Of a DNA stretch of 64,000 bases, positions 1 through 9,084 are shown one piece after another. The notes below the pieces were generated by a model that saw only the letters and a program-made list of their open reading frames with translations, made no database searches and had not been told where the DNA came from. The stretch is from Pseudomonas sp. SLFW. Its GTDB lineage: Bacteria > Pseudomonadota > Gammaproteobacteria > Pseudomonadales > Pseudomonadaceae. The first letter of the stretch is position 1; the number at the start of each line of letters is the position of its first letter. Made by a program: the position numbers and the translations under genes. The stretch spans positions 62,001 through 126,000 of the forward strand of contig NZ_JAAAKW010000006.1 in the NCBI RefSeq assembly GCF_009905615.1. Reading direction: 5' to 3'.

Positions 1-329
1 GCGAATTCATCGACTACCCCATAAAAACCTATTCAGCAGGCATGCAGGTGCGGTTGGCGTTTGCAATTTCCACTCAGATAGGCGGGGAAGTGTTGCTGCT
101 TGATGAAGTGATCGGCGCGGGTGACGCAGCTTTTCTCGCAAAAGCACAGAAACGCATAGCCGAATTGATGGAGGACGCCGACATCATCGTCCTCGCCTCC
201 CATGACCTTGGTGCACTTAAACGATGGTGCCAACGAGGCCTGGTTCTTCAAAACGGTCGTCTCGTTTTCGACGGTGCCATCCAGAACGCAATCGAGCACT
301 ACCAGCGTATTTATCCGGTAGCCCAATGA
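1..329 (+). CDS. ABC exporter ATP-binding subunit, C-terminal end (Wzt/KpsT-like), partial
   Basis: The gene begins before the window and is open from base 3. What remains is the second half of an ABC ATPase: the signature loop (YSAGMQ), Walker B and its glutamate (LLLDEV), and the switch histidine (ASHDL). The protein ends soon after the ATPase domain, at IYPVAQ, so it lacks the long C-terminal sugar-binding domain of the larger Wzt proteins. Its ATGA stop/start overlap with the glycosyltransferase downstream places it in a polysaccharide operon. The likely role is to power export of a lipid-linked O-antigen or capsule chain across the inner membrane. The substrate cannot be told from this fragment. 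Confidence 0.8.
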   Translation, partial: EFIDYPIKTYSAGMQVRLAFAISTQIGGEVLLLDEVIGAGDAAFLAKAQKRIAELMEDADIIVLASHDLGALKRWCQRGLVLQNGRLVFDGAIQNAIEHYQRIYPVAQ

Positions 330-2650
330 CGCACGCACTCATGAATGAAATTTTGCCACCCGCCGGGGAGCGCCCGCTAAGGGCAATGTGGTTACTCAAT
401 CACTCGGCAGCAAGACGCTTTGAAATCCCGATGTTGAAGCGCATGGGTATTGATGAAATTTTTTTGCCGAAATCATTCCCTAGTGATCCTACATTTAGAA
501 GCGCTTCGATTGACTGGAGCGAAGACGCTAACCTGAGTATTCCCACACACGATCTTGCACTGCTGAACTCAATAGACTGGTACAGCGGGGGAACTCGTGA
601 AGGGTGGGAAGTCGCAAATCGTCACTTCGATGTGGTGTTCTTTATCGTCCACACACATCACCTGCTTGAACAGATTGCCTATCGTTTCGAAGGCATCGCG
701 TTGTGGAGAGCTTATGGCCTGCAGAAAAGTTCTAGCTACGACCTGTTAGTGAATCAGTTTAGAGATGGGCGCTTGCGCCACGCTATCGATACTTTGGGAA
801 GTCGCTTCTATTTTGCTGAAGCGTATCCTCATCTGGCAGACGATGAGCCGGAATACCTTAAAAGCAGGCGGTTATGTCTGCCATTGGGCATTGCACAAGA
901 CGGAAAATTATCCGCTTGGGAAGGCCATCTGAAGCAGATTATGTTCGTATGCCCGGACATCGCACTTAATACCTACTATTCAGGTATTTACGATGCGTTC
1001 AAGCGGGACTTCGGGGATCTCCCACACATCATTGGAGGCGCACAGCCTCTCATTGTTGATGACGATACAGTGCTCGGATTCGTAACGGCAGAGCAGCATA
1101 CGCACAATATGACTCAAAGCCGCGTGATGTTTTATCACGGCACCGAGCCAAATCATGTTCACTACCACCCGTTCGAAGCTATCCAGACCGGGATGCCTCT
1201 TCTGTTCATGGCAGGAGGATTGCTGGATAAATTGGGGGGCGTCGACTTGCCGGGTAGATGCCGGTCTATCGGGGAAGCGCGACGCAAGCTCCAGCAGGTT
1301 CTCGGCGGTAATCAGCGCCTGATCGACAATCTCTGCTCCACTCAAAAAAAGCTGCTTGACCCCATGAAGGCCGAGTCATGTCTCCCTCATTGGAAATCCG
1401 GCTTCATAACGATACGCTCCAGGCTGGCTGCGTTAAAGCTGGAGAAAACTTCCAGACCCATGGTGCCGCGCAAGAAGCGAGTAGCGGTGTGCCTGCCTAT
1501 CGGCTACCAAGGAGGCACGCTCCGTGGCGCGCGAATGCTCGCCCACGCAATCTGGCTCGGTAGCTGCCACGCGGGGGAAGAAGCAGAGGTCGTGATGCTC
1601 TATCCGGCGGATGGAGATTACACGCCAGAAAGCTGGAAAAGACTGCCGCAGCAAATACGGCGCAGGGTCTTCAGTTGGCGGATCCTGGACGCATCAGAAG
1701 CCACTCGCGCCATGCATTACGCTGGATTCACGGGATGGCAGCCTTATGCTGAGCGTTTCATTATCCCTGACGACGGTATAAACCAACTGCAAGATTGCGA
1801 TCTCTGGGTGTTTGTCTCCGATAGGTTATCGCTGCCGTTGCTTCCCCTGCGGCCCTACATCTTGATGGTTTACGATTACCTACAACGCTATGAAGCTGTA
1901 ATGCCTCCGGACCATGATCGTTCATTCCTGGATGCCGCCCGGCGTGCCAAGCAGGTTTGGGTGACCACTTTATTTACCAAAAACGACGCACTTCAATATG
2001 CCGGAATTAAACCGCAGAACGTCCGCAAGCTTCCCATGCTGGCATCGGAAATTACACGGCCAAACAGTTCGACGTCCACTGATCGATATTTTTTATGGCC
2101 TACCAATATCGGTGTCCACAAAAACCACGGCTGTGCCACTCAAGCGTTGAAAATTTACTACGAAGAACTGGGTGGAGTATGGGACTGCTGGATAACGGGC
2201 ATTAGCCGTAACGATTTGCTGAGCTCTGAATTGCCCCAGCTGGTCATCATGAAAGAGGCTTTTAAAACCTCCAGACACTTGCGCAACCGCGTCAAATGGA
2301 AAGGAAACCTGAGCGACAGCGGCTACCGCCAAACCTTGGCGGGGGCCAAATTCCTGTGGCTGCCTACTCGTATAGACAATGGTAGCTTTAGCGCTGTGGA
2401 AGCAGCCGCATCTGGCGTGCCATCAATGTGTGCGAACTACCCAGCAATGCGTGAGATGAATTGTAATTTTAACCTCGGCCTGACATGGATGAATGTCGAT
2501 GACCCGGACCAGATGGCTCGGCAACTCAAGTCCATGGAAACTCAGGCTGCAGCGCTGAGACATCAATTACGGGACAGTGATTGCCTAGCCGGAAACAGAT
2601 TGGACGATCTGGCTAGCCCCTATTGGCAGGAGATACGGGAATGCCTGTAA
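326..2650 (+). CDS. Large two-part glycosyltransferase, surface polysaccharide assembly
   Basis: A 774-residue protein started at the ATG that overlaps the previous stop (ATGA). An upstream in-frame start at 224 would overlap the ATPase gene much more and is unlikely. Two glycosyltransferase-like halves are visible. Around residues 270-310 there is a stretch with HGTEPNHVHYHPFEA followed by a GMPLLF segment, like the nucleotide-binding part of GT-B enzymes. From about residue 390 a GT4-type half follows, with WPTNIGVHKNH and later FSAVEAAASGVPSMC, the usual donor-site glutamate region. Such double enzymes often add two sugars or a repeating backbone to O-antigen. The cytoplasmic face of the inner membrane is the expected site. 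Donor and acceptor are unknown. Confidence 0.8.
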   Translation: MTHALMNEILPPAGERPLRAMWLLNHSAARRFEIPMLKRMGIDEIFLPKSFPSDPTFRSASIDWSEDANLSIPTHDLALLNSIDWYSGGTREGWEVANRHFDVVFFIVHTHHLLEQIAYRFEGIALWRAYGLQKSSSYDLLVNQFRDGRLRHAIDTLGSRFYFAEAYPHLADDEPEYLKSRRLCLPLGIAQDGKLSAWEGHLKQIMFVCPDIALNTYYSGIYDAFKRDFGDLPHIIGGAQPLIVDDDTVLGFVTAEQHTHNMTQSRVMFYHGTEPNHVHYHPFEAIQTGMPLLFMAGGLLDKLGGVDLPGRCRSIGEARRKLQQVLGGNQRLIDNLCSTQKKLLDPMKAESCLPHWKSGFITIRSRLAALKLEKTSRPMVPRKKRVAVCLPIGYQGGTLRGARMLAHAIWLGSCHAGEEAEVVMLYPADGDYTPESWKRLPQQIRRRVFSWRILDASEATRAMHYAGFTGWQPYAERFIIPDDGINQLQDCDLWVFVSDRLSLPLLPLRPYILMVYDYLQRYEAVMPPDHDRSFLDAARRAKQVWVTTLFTKNDALQYAGIKPQNVRKLPMLASEITRPNSSTSTDRYFLWPTNIGVHKNHGCATQALKIYYEELGGVWDCWITGISRNDLLSSELPQLVIMKEAFKTSRHLRNRVKWKGNLSDSGYRQTLAGAKFLWLPTRIDNGSFSAVEAAASGVPSMCANYPAMREMNCNFNLGLTWMNVDDPDQMARQLKSMETQAAALRHQLRDSDCLAGNRLDDLASPYWQEIRECL

Positions 2651-4293
2651 AACGATATGGAATCTATCTAGCTTACGCCCCTACGGTTGATCTTCGTAAT
2701 GAAGGCCTGGGGCGTTATCTCGCCAACTTCGTACGGGGTGGCACACAGTCAGCTGACGTAGAGTTCGTGATCGCATGCCCAAGCTGGTCCAGAGAATCAT
2801 TGGAGGATCTCTTCAAGAGTGAAGCCGTGAGTGCTGAAGTTTCCGTGATTTCACCGAGCGGGAAGCCCTATTTACTGTACGCGTATGAAACCTACAGATG
2901 GCTAGTGCTAAAAAAATCCGCCAAGTCAGGGGGCGAAGATACGTTATTAAAAAAACTAAGTGCTTACCGGGACGACGTTGAAATACGGGTGAGCCAGACC
3001 CACAGCCTACTGTCTACCCTACCGCTTATATTTTCTATAGCGCGGCTGCTTCTACTGTTTCTCTGCTTGGTGCCTCTTGTGATGTCCAGATCAATAGGGA
3101 GCAGACTTTGGAGGATGATCAGATTTACAGCAAGGCCGATTTTCAAAAAGCTCGAAAACTTCATCGCACGCGTGACACATTCCCCCAAAAATAACGAGTG
3201 GGTGCGATTGCGATTTCAGTCCATGAGCGAGACCGAAAACAAGCGCATGAAGGTTTTGATCGAGGCCCAGACAGACGTTATCGCCTGGTACAGCCCGACC
3301 TCCTTTTGGCCCGCATTCAATGAATTGAACGTGCCGAAACTGATGTGTGTTCCCGATGTCGTCATGACCGACTTCTCCGTGGGTTTTGCGGGCGTGGGAG
3401 GCAATCGCTTTCTGGAAACTTTCAATACGGTCGAAAAAGCGCTTCGTGGTGCGCAACATATCGTCACGTACAGCCAACATACTAAATGGCATACGTTAGT
3501 CGACCGCTTTTGCGTGAGCCCTCCACGCATTCGAGTGGTGGAACACGCACCGAATCCCCTGGACCACTTGATTGACGTCAATGGTTTTCCCGATGCGCTA
3601 GAGACTTCGCGCACTTACTGCAAAAACCTGCTCCTTTCTGCTATGCAACGCACCCAGAATGTCTACACAGCGCTATTTGCAAATCAGGACGTTGAGTACA
3701 TTTTTTATCCAAGCCAAATCCGCCCAAACAAGAACATCCTGACCCTGCTCCGAGCTTACAAACATCTACTCCATAACCGCAGACTGGGGCTGAAGCTCAT
3801 TCTCACAGGTGATGTATACGGCTCGGCGGCACTTAGCGCATTTATTGACGAACATCGACTTCAAGCCGATGTTATTTGCCTGCGCGGTCTATCAACGAGT
3901 GAGCTTGCCGCATGCTACCGGCTCGCCTTGCTTGCGGTGAACCCAAGCCTCAGTGAGGGTGGGTGCCCTTTCACCTTTTCAGAAGCCCTGTCAGTCGGTA
4001 CTCCTGCTGTGATGTCGCGAATCCCAGTAACCCTGGAAGTGCTTACCGACCCAATCTTGCAGGAAACCAGCCTCTTTGATCCCTACGACTGGGAGGACAT
4101 GGCCGAACGAATCGAATGGGCCATTAAAAATCGAGCAGAGCTCCTCACCTCCCAGCAGGAGGCTTACGCACTCTTGAGCAAGAGGAGCTGGGCGGATGTC
4201 GCGCGCGAACACATCATCCTTCTCGACGCCATTGCCCGCGAGAGTCATCACGGCGATTTGCCTCAACTCGTGGAAGAGACGTATGCAAGCTAA
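2641..4293 (+). CDS. Glycosyltransferase family 4 protein, polysaccharide cluster
   Basis: A 550-residue protein. The ATG at 2641 is chosen because AGGAGAT lies about seven bases before it; a TTG at 2623 is in frame but has no such site. It overlaps the previous gene by ten bases, so translation is probably coupled. The C-terminal half has GT4 features: FYPSQIRPNKNILTLL, then LILTGDVYG, then NPSLSEGGCPFTFSEALSVGTPAVMS with the donor-binding glutamate. A strongly hydrophobic stretch near residues 125-150, followed by basic residues, suggests membrane attachment. Such an insert in the N-terminal half is unusual for a soluble GT4. Substrates are unknown. Confidence 0.82.
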   Translation: MPVKRYGIYLAYAPTVDLRNEGLGRYLANFVRGGTQSADVEFVIACPSWSRESLEDLFKSEAVSAEVSVISPSGKPYLLYAYETYRWLVLKKSAKSGGEDTLLKKLSAYRDDVEIRVSQTHSLLSTLPLIFSIARLLLLFLCLVPLVMSRSIGSRLWRMIRFTARPIFKKLENFIARVTHSPKNNEWVRLRFQSMSETENKRMKVLIEAQTDVIAWYSPTSFWPAFNELNVPKLMCVPDVVMTDFSVGFAGVGGNRFLETFNTVEKALRGAQHIVTYSQHTKWHTLVDRFCVSPPRIRVVEHAPNPLDHLIDVNGFPDALETSRTYCKNLLLSAMQRTQNVYTALFANQDVEYIFYPSQIRPNKNILTLLRAYKHLLHNRRLGLKLILTGDVYGSAALSAFIDEHRLQADVICLRGLSTSELAACYRLALLAVNPSLSEGGCPFTFSEALSVGTPAVMSRIPVTLEVLTDPILQETSLFDPYDWEDMAERIEWAIKNRAELLTSQQEAYALLSKRSWADVAREHIILLDAIARESHHGDLPQLVEETYAS

Positions 4294-4924
4294 TACATAT
4301 CCGAAAGGACTGATTATCTTCGGTTTCGGCGGTCACGCCCGCAGCGTCGCCGATGTCGCGACAGTAATGGGCATAATGAACCTCCGGTTTATCGACTCCA
4401 CAGCGCGAGATAACGAACGATATCTTGACCATCCTGTAGAGGCGGATTGGGAACAAGAACTGCCGACAGGCTGGGCCGTATTCTCTGCCTCCGGAAATAA
4501 CGGCCAACGTCGTGCTCACCTGGAGGAAGCTCAGCGCCGCGGATGGCCTGTCGCAACACTTATCGCGCCCAGTGCGAGCTTGGGTGCGTCGTGCCGGATA
4601 TCTCCTGGATGTTTTATCGGTCAGCACGCTCACATTGGGCCGCAAGCTCACATAGCTGAAGGATGCATCATCAACACTGGTGCAATCGTGGAACACGAGT
4701 CAAGGGTGGGTGAGTACTCCCATGTGGCTGTGAACGCGACTGTCGCAGGCAGGAGCGCAATTGGAGCCGACAACTTTATAGGCGCAGGCGCCACCGTGAT
4801 TGATGGCGTTTCCCTCACCGACCGAGTCCAGCTCGGCGCGGGCGCGGTGGTCACTCGGAATCTAACGGCTGCTGGTTTATATCTGGGTATTCCTGCGCGC
4901 CTGTATCGAAGCAACCAATCTTGA
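4283..4924 (+). CDS. NeuD/PglD-type sugar O- or N-acyltransferase
   Basis: A 213-residue protein from the ATG at 4283, which overlaps the glycosyltransferase end by 11 bases and follows GAAGAG. The N-terminus is a small Rossmann-like domain with a glycine motif (IIFGFGGHARSVADV), and the rest is a left-handed beta helix of hexapeptide repeats (for example IGPQAHIAEGCIINTGAIV). VEHESRVGEYSHV matches the place of the catalytic histidine in PglD-like enzymes. The family moves an acetyl group from acetyl-CoA to an amino- or hydroxy-sugar. Its place at the end of the polysaccharide cluster suggests it decorates an O-antigen sugar or its nucleotide precursor. Confidence 0.85.
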   Translation: MQANTYPKGLIIFGFGGHARSVADVATVMGIMNLRFIDSTARDNERYLDHPVEADWEQELPTGWAVFSASGNNGQRRAHLEEAQRRGWPVATLIAPSASLGASCRISPGCFIGQHAHIGPQAHIAEGCIINTGAIVEHESRVGEYSHVAVNATVAGRSAIGADNFIGAGATVIDGVSLTDRVQLGAGAVVTRNLTAAGLYLGIPARLYRSNQS

Positions 4925-5041
4925 CTCATAGCTCGTCCCACCTTGAACTGCATCTGCGGTTCAAGGTTCGCCGCTTCCCTCAGCTTTCAGGTAGTTTACG
5001 AAAACGCGGAATTACCGCTTTTCTCAACGGTCAGTTAGCCC

Positions 5042-6088
5042 ATGAACTTGCCTTCCCTCCCCCTGTTCCTCCGCCGCCTCCTCCGTCCACTTCTGGACCC
5101 TTACCGCCGCTACCGCCACGCGCGCTATATCCATGCGGGTCGCATTGTCGTCGGCCTTTTGGTCTCCATTCTGCTCACCACCGGCATCCATCTGCCCCAC
5201 GGCGAGTGGGCGTCGGTGACGATGTTGATTGTGATCGGCGGTTTGCAGCATCACGGCAATATCGGCAAGAAGTCGGTGGAGCGGGCGTACGGGACGCTGA
5301 TTGGTGCGGCGTTGGGATTGGCGGTGGTGGCGCAGGAGAATTACCTGGGCATGCCGTTGCTGACGTACGTGGTCATGTCGCTGATCTGTGGTTTTTTCGC
5401 GTATCACGCGATTGGCAAAGGCGGGTACACGGCGCTGTTGTCGGCAATCACGCTGTTTATCGTCGCAGGGCATGGCGATAACCCGATTACAGACGGGCTG
5501 TGGCGGACGGTGGATATTCTGATCGGGATCGTTTTGGCGCTGGCGTTCTCTTTCGCGTTGCCGCTCTATGCGGTGTATTCGTGGCGGTACAACCTGGCCA
5601 GCGGTTTGCGGGATTGCGCGAAGGTGTATGAGCGTATCAGCAGTGGCCAGTCGATTGCGGCGGACGAGCATTTGAAGCTGATGGCCAGACTCAACGCGAC
5701 GATGTTGCAGTTACGCTCGCTGATGCCATCGGTGTCGAAGGAAGTGAAGATTTCGCTGGTCGAACTGGACGCCATTCAGGGGCATTTCCGGATGTGCCTG
5801 AGCACGCTGGAGATCCTTTCCAACCTCAGGCCGGCGGACCTGGGGAATGTGGGAATGAGCGCTGAGCAGCGTCGGATTCGGCGTATGTTGATCGGCATGG
5901 CGAGGGCGTTGCAAAGCGGTGCTACTGAGCGTCTGGCGCGGCCAAGCGAATCGTTGGCGGTCGGACCGGAGGCGCCTGCGGTGTCGGCAGACGTGTTGGG
6001 TTATCAGTTGATGAATCGACAGCTCGCGCTGAACATTGAGGGCCTGCAGCAACGGCTGGCGAAAACGGCGAAGAAGTGGAAGATTTGA
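5042..6088 (+). CDS. FUSC-family inner-membrane protein (aromatic-acid-exporter-like)
   Basis: A 348-residue protein with an N-terminal block of about six hydrophobic segments (residues 30-185) followed by a soluble, mostly helical C-terminal part. The membrane block has HGEWASVTMLIVIGG and the GIGKKSVERAYGTLIGA-like turn (here NIGKKSVERAYGTLIGAAL), typical of the YccS/AaeB fusaric-acid-resistance family. Full exporters are 600-700 residues with two such blocks, so this is a half-length form that may act as a dimer. The gene stands alone: a 117-base gap separates it from the polysaccharide cluster and it converges with ppk2. Substrate unknown. Confidence 0.75.
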   Translation: MNLPSLPLFLRRLLRPLLDPYRRYRHARYIHAGRIVVGLLVSILLTTGIHLPHGEWASVTMLIVIGGLQHHGNIGKKSVERAYGTLIGAALGLAVVAQENYLGMPLLTYVVMSLICGFFAYHAIGKGGYTALLSAITLFIVAGHGDNPITDGLWRTVDILIGIVLALAFSFALPLYAVYSWRYNLASGLRDCAKVYERISSGQSIAADEHLKLMARLNATMLQLRSLMPSVSKEVKISLVELDAIQGHFRMCLSTLEILSNLRPADLGNVGMSAEQRRIRRMLIGMARALQSGATERLARPSESLAVGPEAPAVSADVLGYQLMNRQLALNIEGLQQRLAKTAKKWKI

Positions 6089-6182
6089 GCCGCGACACAT
6101 CACGCACTGCTTCCGTCAAACGTGTCGGCGGCAGCGATTTCCAGATCGCTACCACCGGCAAGTCATGGGGCTACAACGGCAC

Positions 6183-7094
6183 TCAATAAACCGACGGGAC
6201 AACCATGTCACGCGGCACCGGCGCACGCAGGTAGTTGGCGTTGTATTCGCGCTCCGGCAGCAAGATCTGCGGCGACTCCACTTCGCCACGCGGGATTTGC
6301 TCCAGCAAGTGATGGATGCAGTTCAGACGCGCGCGCTTCTTGTCATCTGCCTCGACGATCCACCAGGGTGCGACGTCGGTGTGCGAGCGCGTCAGCATTT
6401 CTTCCTTGGCGCGGGTGTAGTCTTCCCAGCGACGGCGGGATTCCAGGTCCATCGGCGACAGCTTCCACTGTTTCAGCGGGTCGTGGATGCGCATGAGGAA
6501 GCGGCGATATTGCTCGTCGTCGGTGATCGAGAACCAGTATTTGATGAGGATGATGCCCGAGCGCACGAGCATTTTTTCGAACTCGGGAACGGTGCGGAAA
6601 AACTCCTCGTACTCGTTGTTGTTGCAGAACCCCATGACACGCTCGACGCCTGCGCGGTTGTACCAACTGCGGTCGAACAGGACCATTTCACCTGCGGCTG
6701 GCAGGTGCGAAACGTAGCGCTGGAAATACCACTGCGTGCGCTCGCGTTCGCTCGGTGCGGTCAACGCTGCCACTCGGCAGACCCGTGGGTTGAGGCGCTG
6801 GGTGATGCGTTTGATAGCGCCGCCCTTGCCCGCTGCGTCGCGGCCTTCGAACAAGACAACGACTTTGAGCTTCTGGCTGACAACCCAATCCTGAAGCTTC
6901 ACCAACTCGCCTTGCAGACGCAGTAGTTCGCGGAAATACACGCGTCGATCGATGCCTTTCGGCACTTCCTCGCCCAAATCGGAGAGCAGGCCATCCAGGC
7001 GCGCGTCGTCGTATTCCATCTCCAGCTCTTCGTCGAAGCTGTCGAGGATGTCGGCTTGGATGTAGCGGGCGGTTTCGGATAGATCCAGAGTCAT
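6183..7094 (-). CDS. ppk2: Polyphosphate kinase 2
   Basis: A 303-residue one-domain PPK2. These enzymes transfer phosphate between polyphosphate and nucleoside di- or monophosphates. Walker A is FEGRDAAGKGG at residues 82-92; Walker B and the DRSWYNRAGVE motif follow near residues 138-148; the lid with KYWFSITDDEQ and RWEDYTRAKEEML is intact. The length fits the short PPK2 group; the class, and so whether NDP or NMP is preferred, cannot be decided by eye. It is transcribed alone, with a 164-base gap to the DeoR gene upstream, and converges with the FUSC gene. Confidence 0.92.
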   Translation of the reverse strand: MTLDLSETARYIQADILDSFDEELEMEYDDARLDGLLSDLGEEVPKGIDRRVYFRELLRLQGELVKLQDWVVSQKLKVVVLFEGRDAAGKGGAIKRITQRLNPRVCRVAALTAPSERERTQWYFQRYVSHLPAAGEMVLFDRSWYNRAGVERVMGFCNNNEYEEFFRTVPEFEKMLVRSGIILIKYWFSITDDEQYRRFLMRIHDPLKQWKLSPMDLESRRRWEDYTRAKEEMLTRSHTDVAPWWIVEADDKKRARLNCIHHLLEQIPRGEVESPQILLPEREYNANYLRAPVPRDMVVPSVY

Positions 7095-7258
7095 GACAGA
7101 GCTCCCGGCGTGGATTCAAGGGTCAGGGACCGAATTTAGACACGCCGGGGGTGACAGCAGAATGACAACGCGGTGACAACGGGGAAAAGTCCTACAAATA
7201 GGAGTTGAAAGAGCTACACAACCTTAAGCAAGACAGCTCCCTCAGAGGCATCACGCGC

Positions 7259-8029
7259 TCAATTGCCTGCGGTTTCCACCGTGATCTGTTGCACCGCTCT
7301 GAACGGCGCCAGCAACGACTCATCCGCCTCGACCGCAGTGATCAGCGTCCACTCCCGTTCGATGGGCGTCCAGTGTTGCTGGCGCGCGCGGCCAAGTTTG
7401 TCGGCGTCAGCAAGAACGAAAACCTGCGCGGCGCGTTTGATGATGCATTCCTTGAGATAGGCCTGCTGATCGCTGGCTTCACACAGACCGAATTCAGCGA
7501 CCACGCCATCCGCCCCCATGAACGCTTTGTCGACGCTCAAACGGCTGAGTGTCAGCTCGGCGAGTGGACCAAGCGTGCTCATGCTTGAACCGCGCAGATC
7601 GCCCCCGATCAACGTCAAACGAATGCCCGACGCATTGGCGAGGGTCATCACGGCCAACAAGTTATTGGTGACGACGTGCACGTTTTGCCGCGAGCACAGG
7701 TGCAACGCCAACGCCGCGCACGTGGTGCCGCCATCGAGCAGCACGGTGTCGCCATCCTGGACATGCATCGCCGCTGCCTTGGCAATGGCGTCTTTCTGAT
7801 CGCGCTGCGCAGACTTGCGCTCGTCGAGGGAGGCTTCCGGTTCATGGACGCCAATCAGCGCGGTCGCACCGCCGTGGGTGCGAACCAAATGCCGCTGCTT
7901 GGCGAGCATGGTCAGGTCGCGGCGCACGGTCGCTTCCGACACCCCCAAAGCCGCGCTCAACTGCTCGACATTGGTGTCGCGAGCGCGGACCAATTCGAGA
8001 ATGGCGCGATGACGGTCGGTGGCTTTCAT
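7259..8029 (-). CDS. DeoR-family transcriptional regulator of the acid-sugar operon
   Basis: A 256-residue protein with an N-terminal winged helix (residues 5-57, including LSAALGVSEATVRRDLTMLAK) and a DeoR sensor domain that binds sugar phosphates (DGGTTCAALALHL, GGDLRGSSMSTLGPLAE, FMGADGV). DeoR proteins usually repress sugar catabolism until a phosphorylated intermediate appears. It is the last gene of the block permease-kinase-dehydrogenase-regulator, 53 bases after the PdxA-like gene on the same strand. It probably controls that operon, perhaps through the inverted repeat upstream of the permease. The effector is unproven. Confidence 0.88.
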   Translation of the reverse strand: MKATDRHRAILELVRARDTNVEQLSAALGVSEATVRRDLTMLAKQRHLVRTHGGATALIGVHEPEASLDERKSAQRDQKDAIAKAAAMHVQDGDTVLLDGGTTCAALALHLCSRQNVHVVTNNLLAVMTLANASGIRLTLIGGDLRGSSMSTLGPLAELTLSRLSVDKAFMGADGVVAEFGLCEASDQQAYLKECIIKRAAQVFVLADADKLGRARQQHWTPIEREWTLITAVEADESLLAPFRAVQQITVETAGN

Positions 8030-8082
8030 GGGCGGCCTCGTTGCGGAAAGGCCGTGATCTTACACGACCGCGCCGTCACACC

Positions 8083-9084
8083 TCATCCTCGACGCGTGGC
8101 CAGTTCGGCACCCTGACGCAGCGCTTCCAGCAAGCTGCGCTCGTCGGCGATGCCCTTACCGGCGATGTCGAATGCGGTGCCGTGATCCACGGACGTGCGA
8201 ATCACTTCCAGACCCACCGTCACGTTGACGCCCGCTTCCAGCCCCAGCACTTTCACCGGGCCATGGCCTTGGTCGTGATACATCGCCACCACCAGATCGA
8301 AATCGCCACGACCGGCGCGGAAGAACAGCGTGTCAGCAGGCAACGGGCCAGTGACGTCCAGACCTTGCTCTTGCAGCAGCTTCACAGCCGGGATGATCTT
8401 CTCTTCTTCCTCGCCGTAACCGAACAGGCCGTTCTCGCCCGCGTGAGGGTTGATGCCGCACACGCCGATGCGTGGCTTGGCGATGCCGGCCTTGATCAAC
8501 GTCGCGTTGCCGCGTTCGATCGTGCGCTGAACCAGACCCGGCTCGATCTTGCGAATCGCGTCGATGATGCCGATGTGAGTGGTGACGTGAATGACGCGCA
8601 GGTGCGGCGCAACGAGCATCATCGACACTTCGTCGACGTTGGTCAGGTGCGCGAGCATCTCGGTGTGGCCCGGGTATTTGTGGCCGCCAGCGTGCAACGC
8701 TTCTTTATTAAGCGGCGCGGTGCAGATCGCGTCGATCTGCCCGGCCTCGGCCAGTTGAACGGCGCGGGCGATGTACTGAAACGCAGCGTCACCGGCAATC
8801 GGCGACAGCTGGCCGAACGGCAGGCCAGTCGGGATCAGGTTGAGGTCGATGCAGTCAATGGTTCCCGGCTGGTATTGCGCTTCGGCCGCTTCTTTGATGC
8901 GACGCACCTTCACGCTGCCTTTGACGATCTCGTTGGCCAATTCCAGACGCCCCGCATCGCCGATCACCAGCGGGCGGCATTGCTGGTACACAACGTCGTG
9001 AACGAGGCTTTTGACGATGATTTCCGGGCCAACGCCAGTCGCGTCGCCCATGGTGATGCCAATGATGGGCAAATAGTTACTCAT
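8083..9084 (-). CDS. pdxA2: PdxA2-type 4-phospho-D-threonate / D-erythronate dehydrogenase
   Basis: A 333-residue member of the PdxA family. The three metal-binding histidines are present, in THIGIIDAI (near 170), NPHAGENG (near 214) and YHDQGHGPVK (near 270), as are the N-terminal GITMGDATGVGPEI and the NAD-site region. True PdxA makes vitamin B6. Paralogs beside a DUF1537 kinase instead oxidise and decarboxylate 4-phospho-D-threonate or -erythronate to dihydroxyacetone phosphate. The kinase gene directly upstream, with a four-base overlap, and the absence of ksgA, surA or other pdxA neighbours support the catabolic role. Confidence 0.85.
   Translation of the reverse strand: MSNYLPIIGITMGDATGVGPEIIVKSLVHDVVYQQCRPLVIGDAGRLELANEIVKGSVKVRRIKEAAEAQYQPGTIDCIDLNLIPTGLPFGQLSPIAGDAAFQYIARAVQLAEAGQIDAICTAPLNKEALHAGGHKYPGHTEMLAHLTNVDEVSMMLVAPHLRVIHVTTHIGIIDAIRKIEPGLVQRTIERGNATLIKAGIAKPRIGVCGINPHAGENGLFGYGEEEEKIIPAVKLLQEQGLDVTGPLPADTLFFRAGRGDFDLVVAMYHDQGHGPVKVLGLEAGVNVTVGLEVIRTSVDHGTAFDIAGKGIADERSLLEALRQGAELATRRG

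Noticed and set aside
6089..6182. A short open frame after the FUSC gene ending SWGYNGTQ before a TAA at 6187
   Set aside because: No ribosome site or clear start, and no family recognised. It may be a remnant, but nothing supports a gene.
8083..9084. Reading as vitamin B6 PdxA
   Set aside because: It lies in an operon with a DUF1537 kinase and a sugar-acid permease, not beside surA/ksgA, so the catabolic PdxA2 role is more likely.
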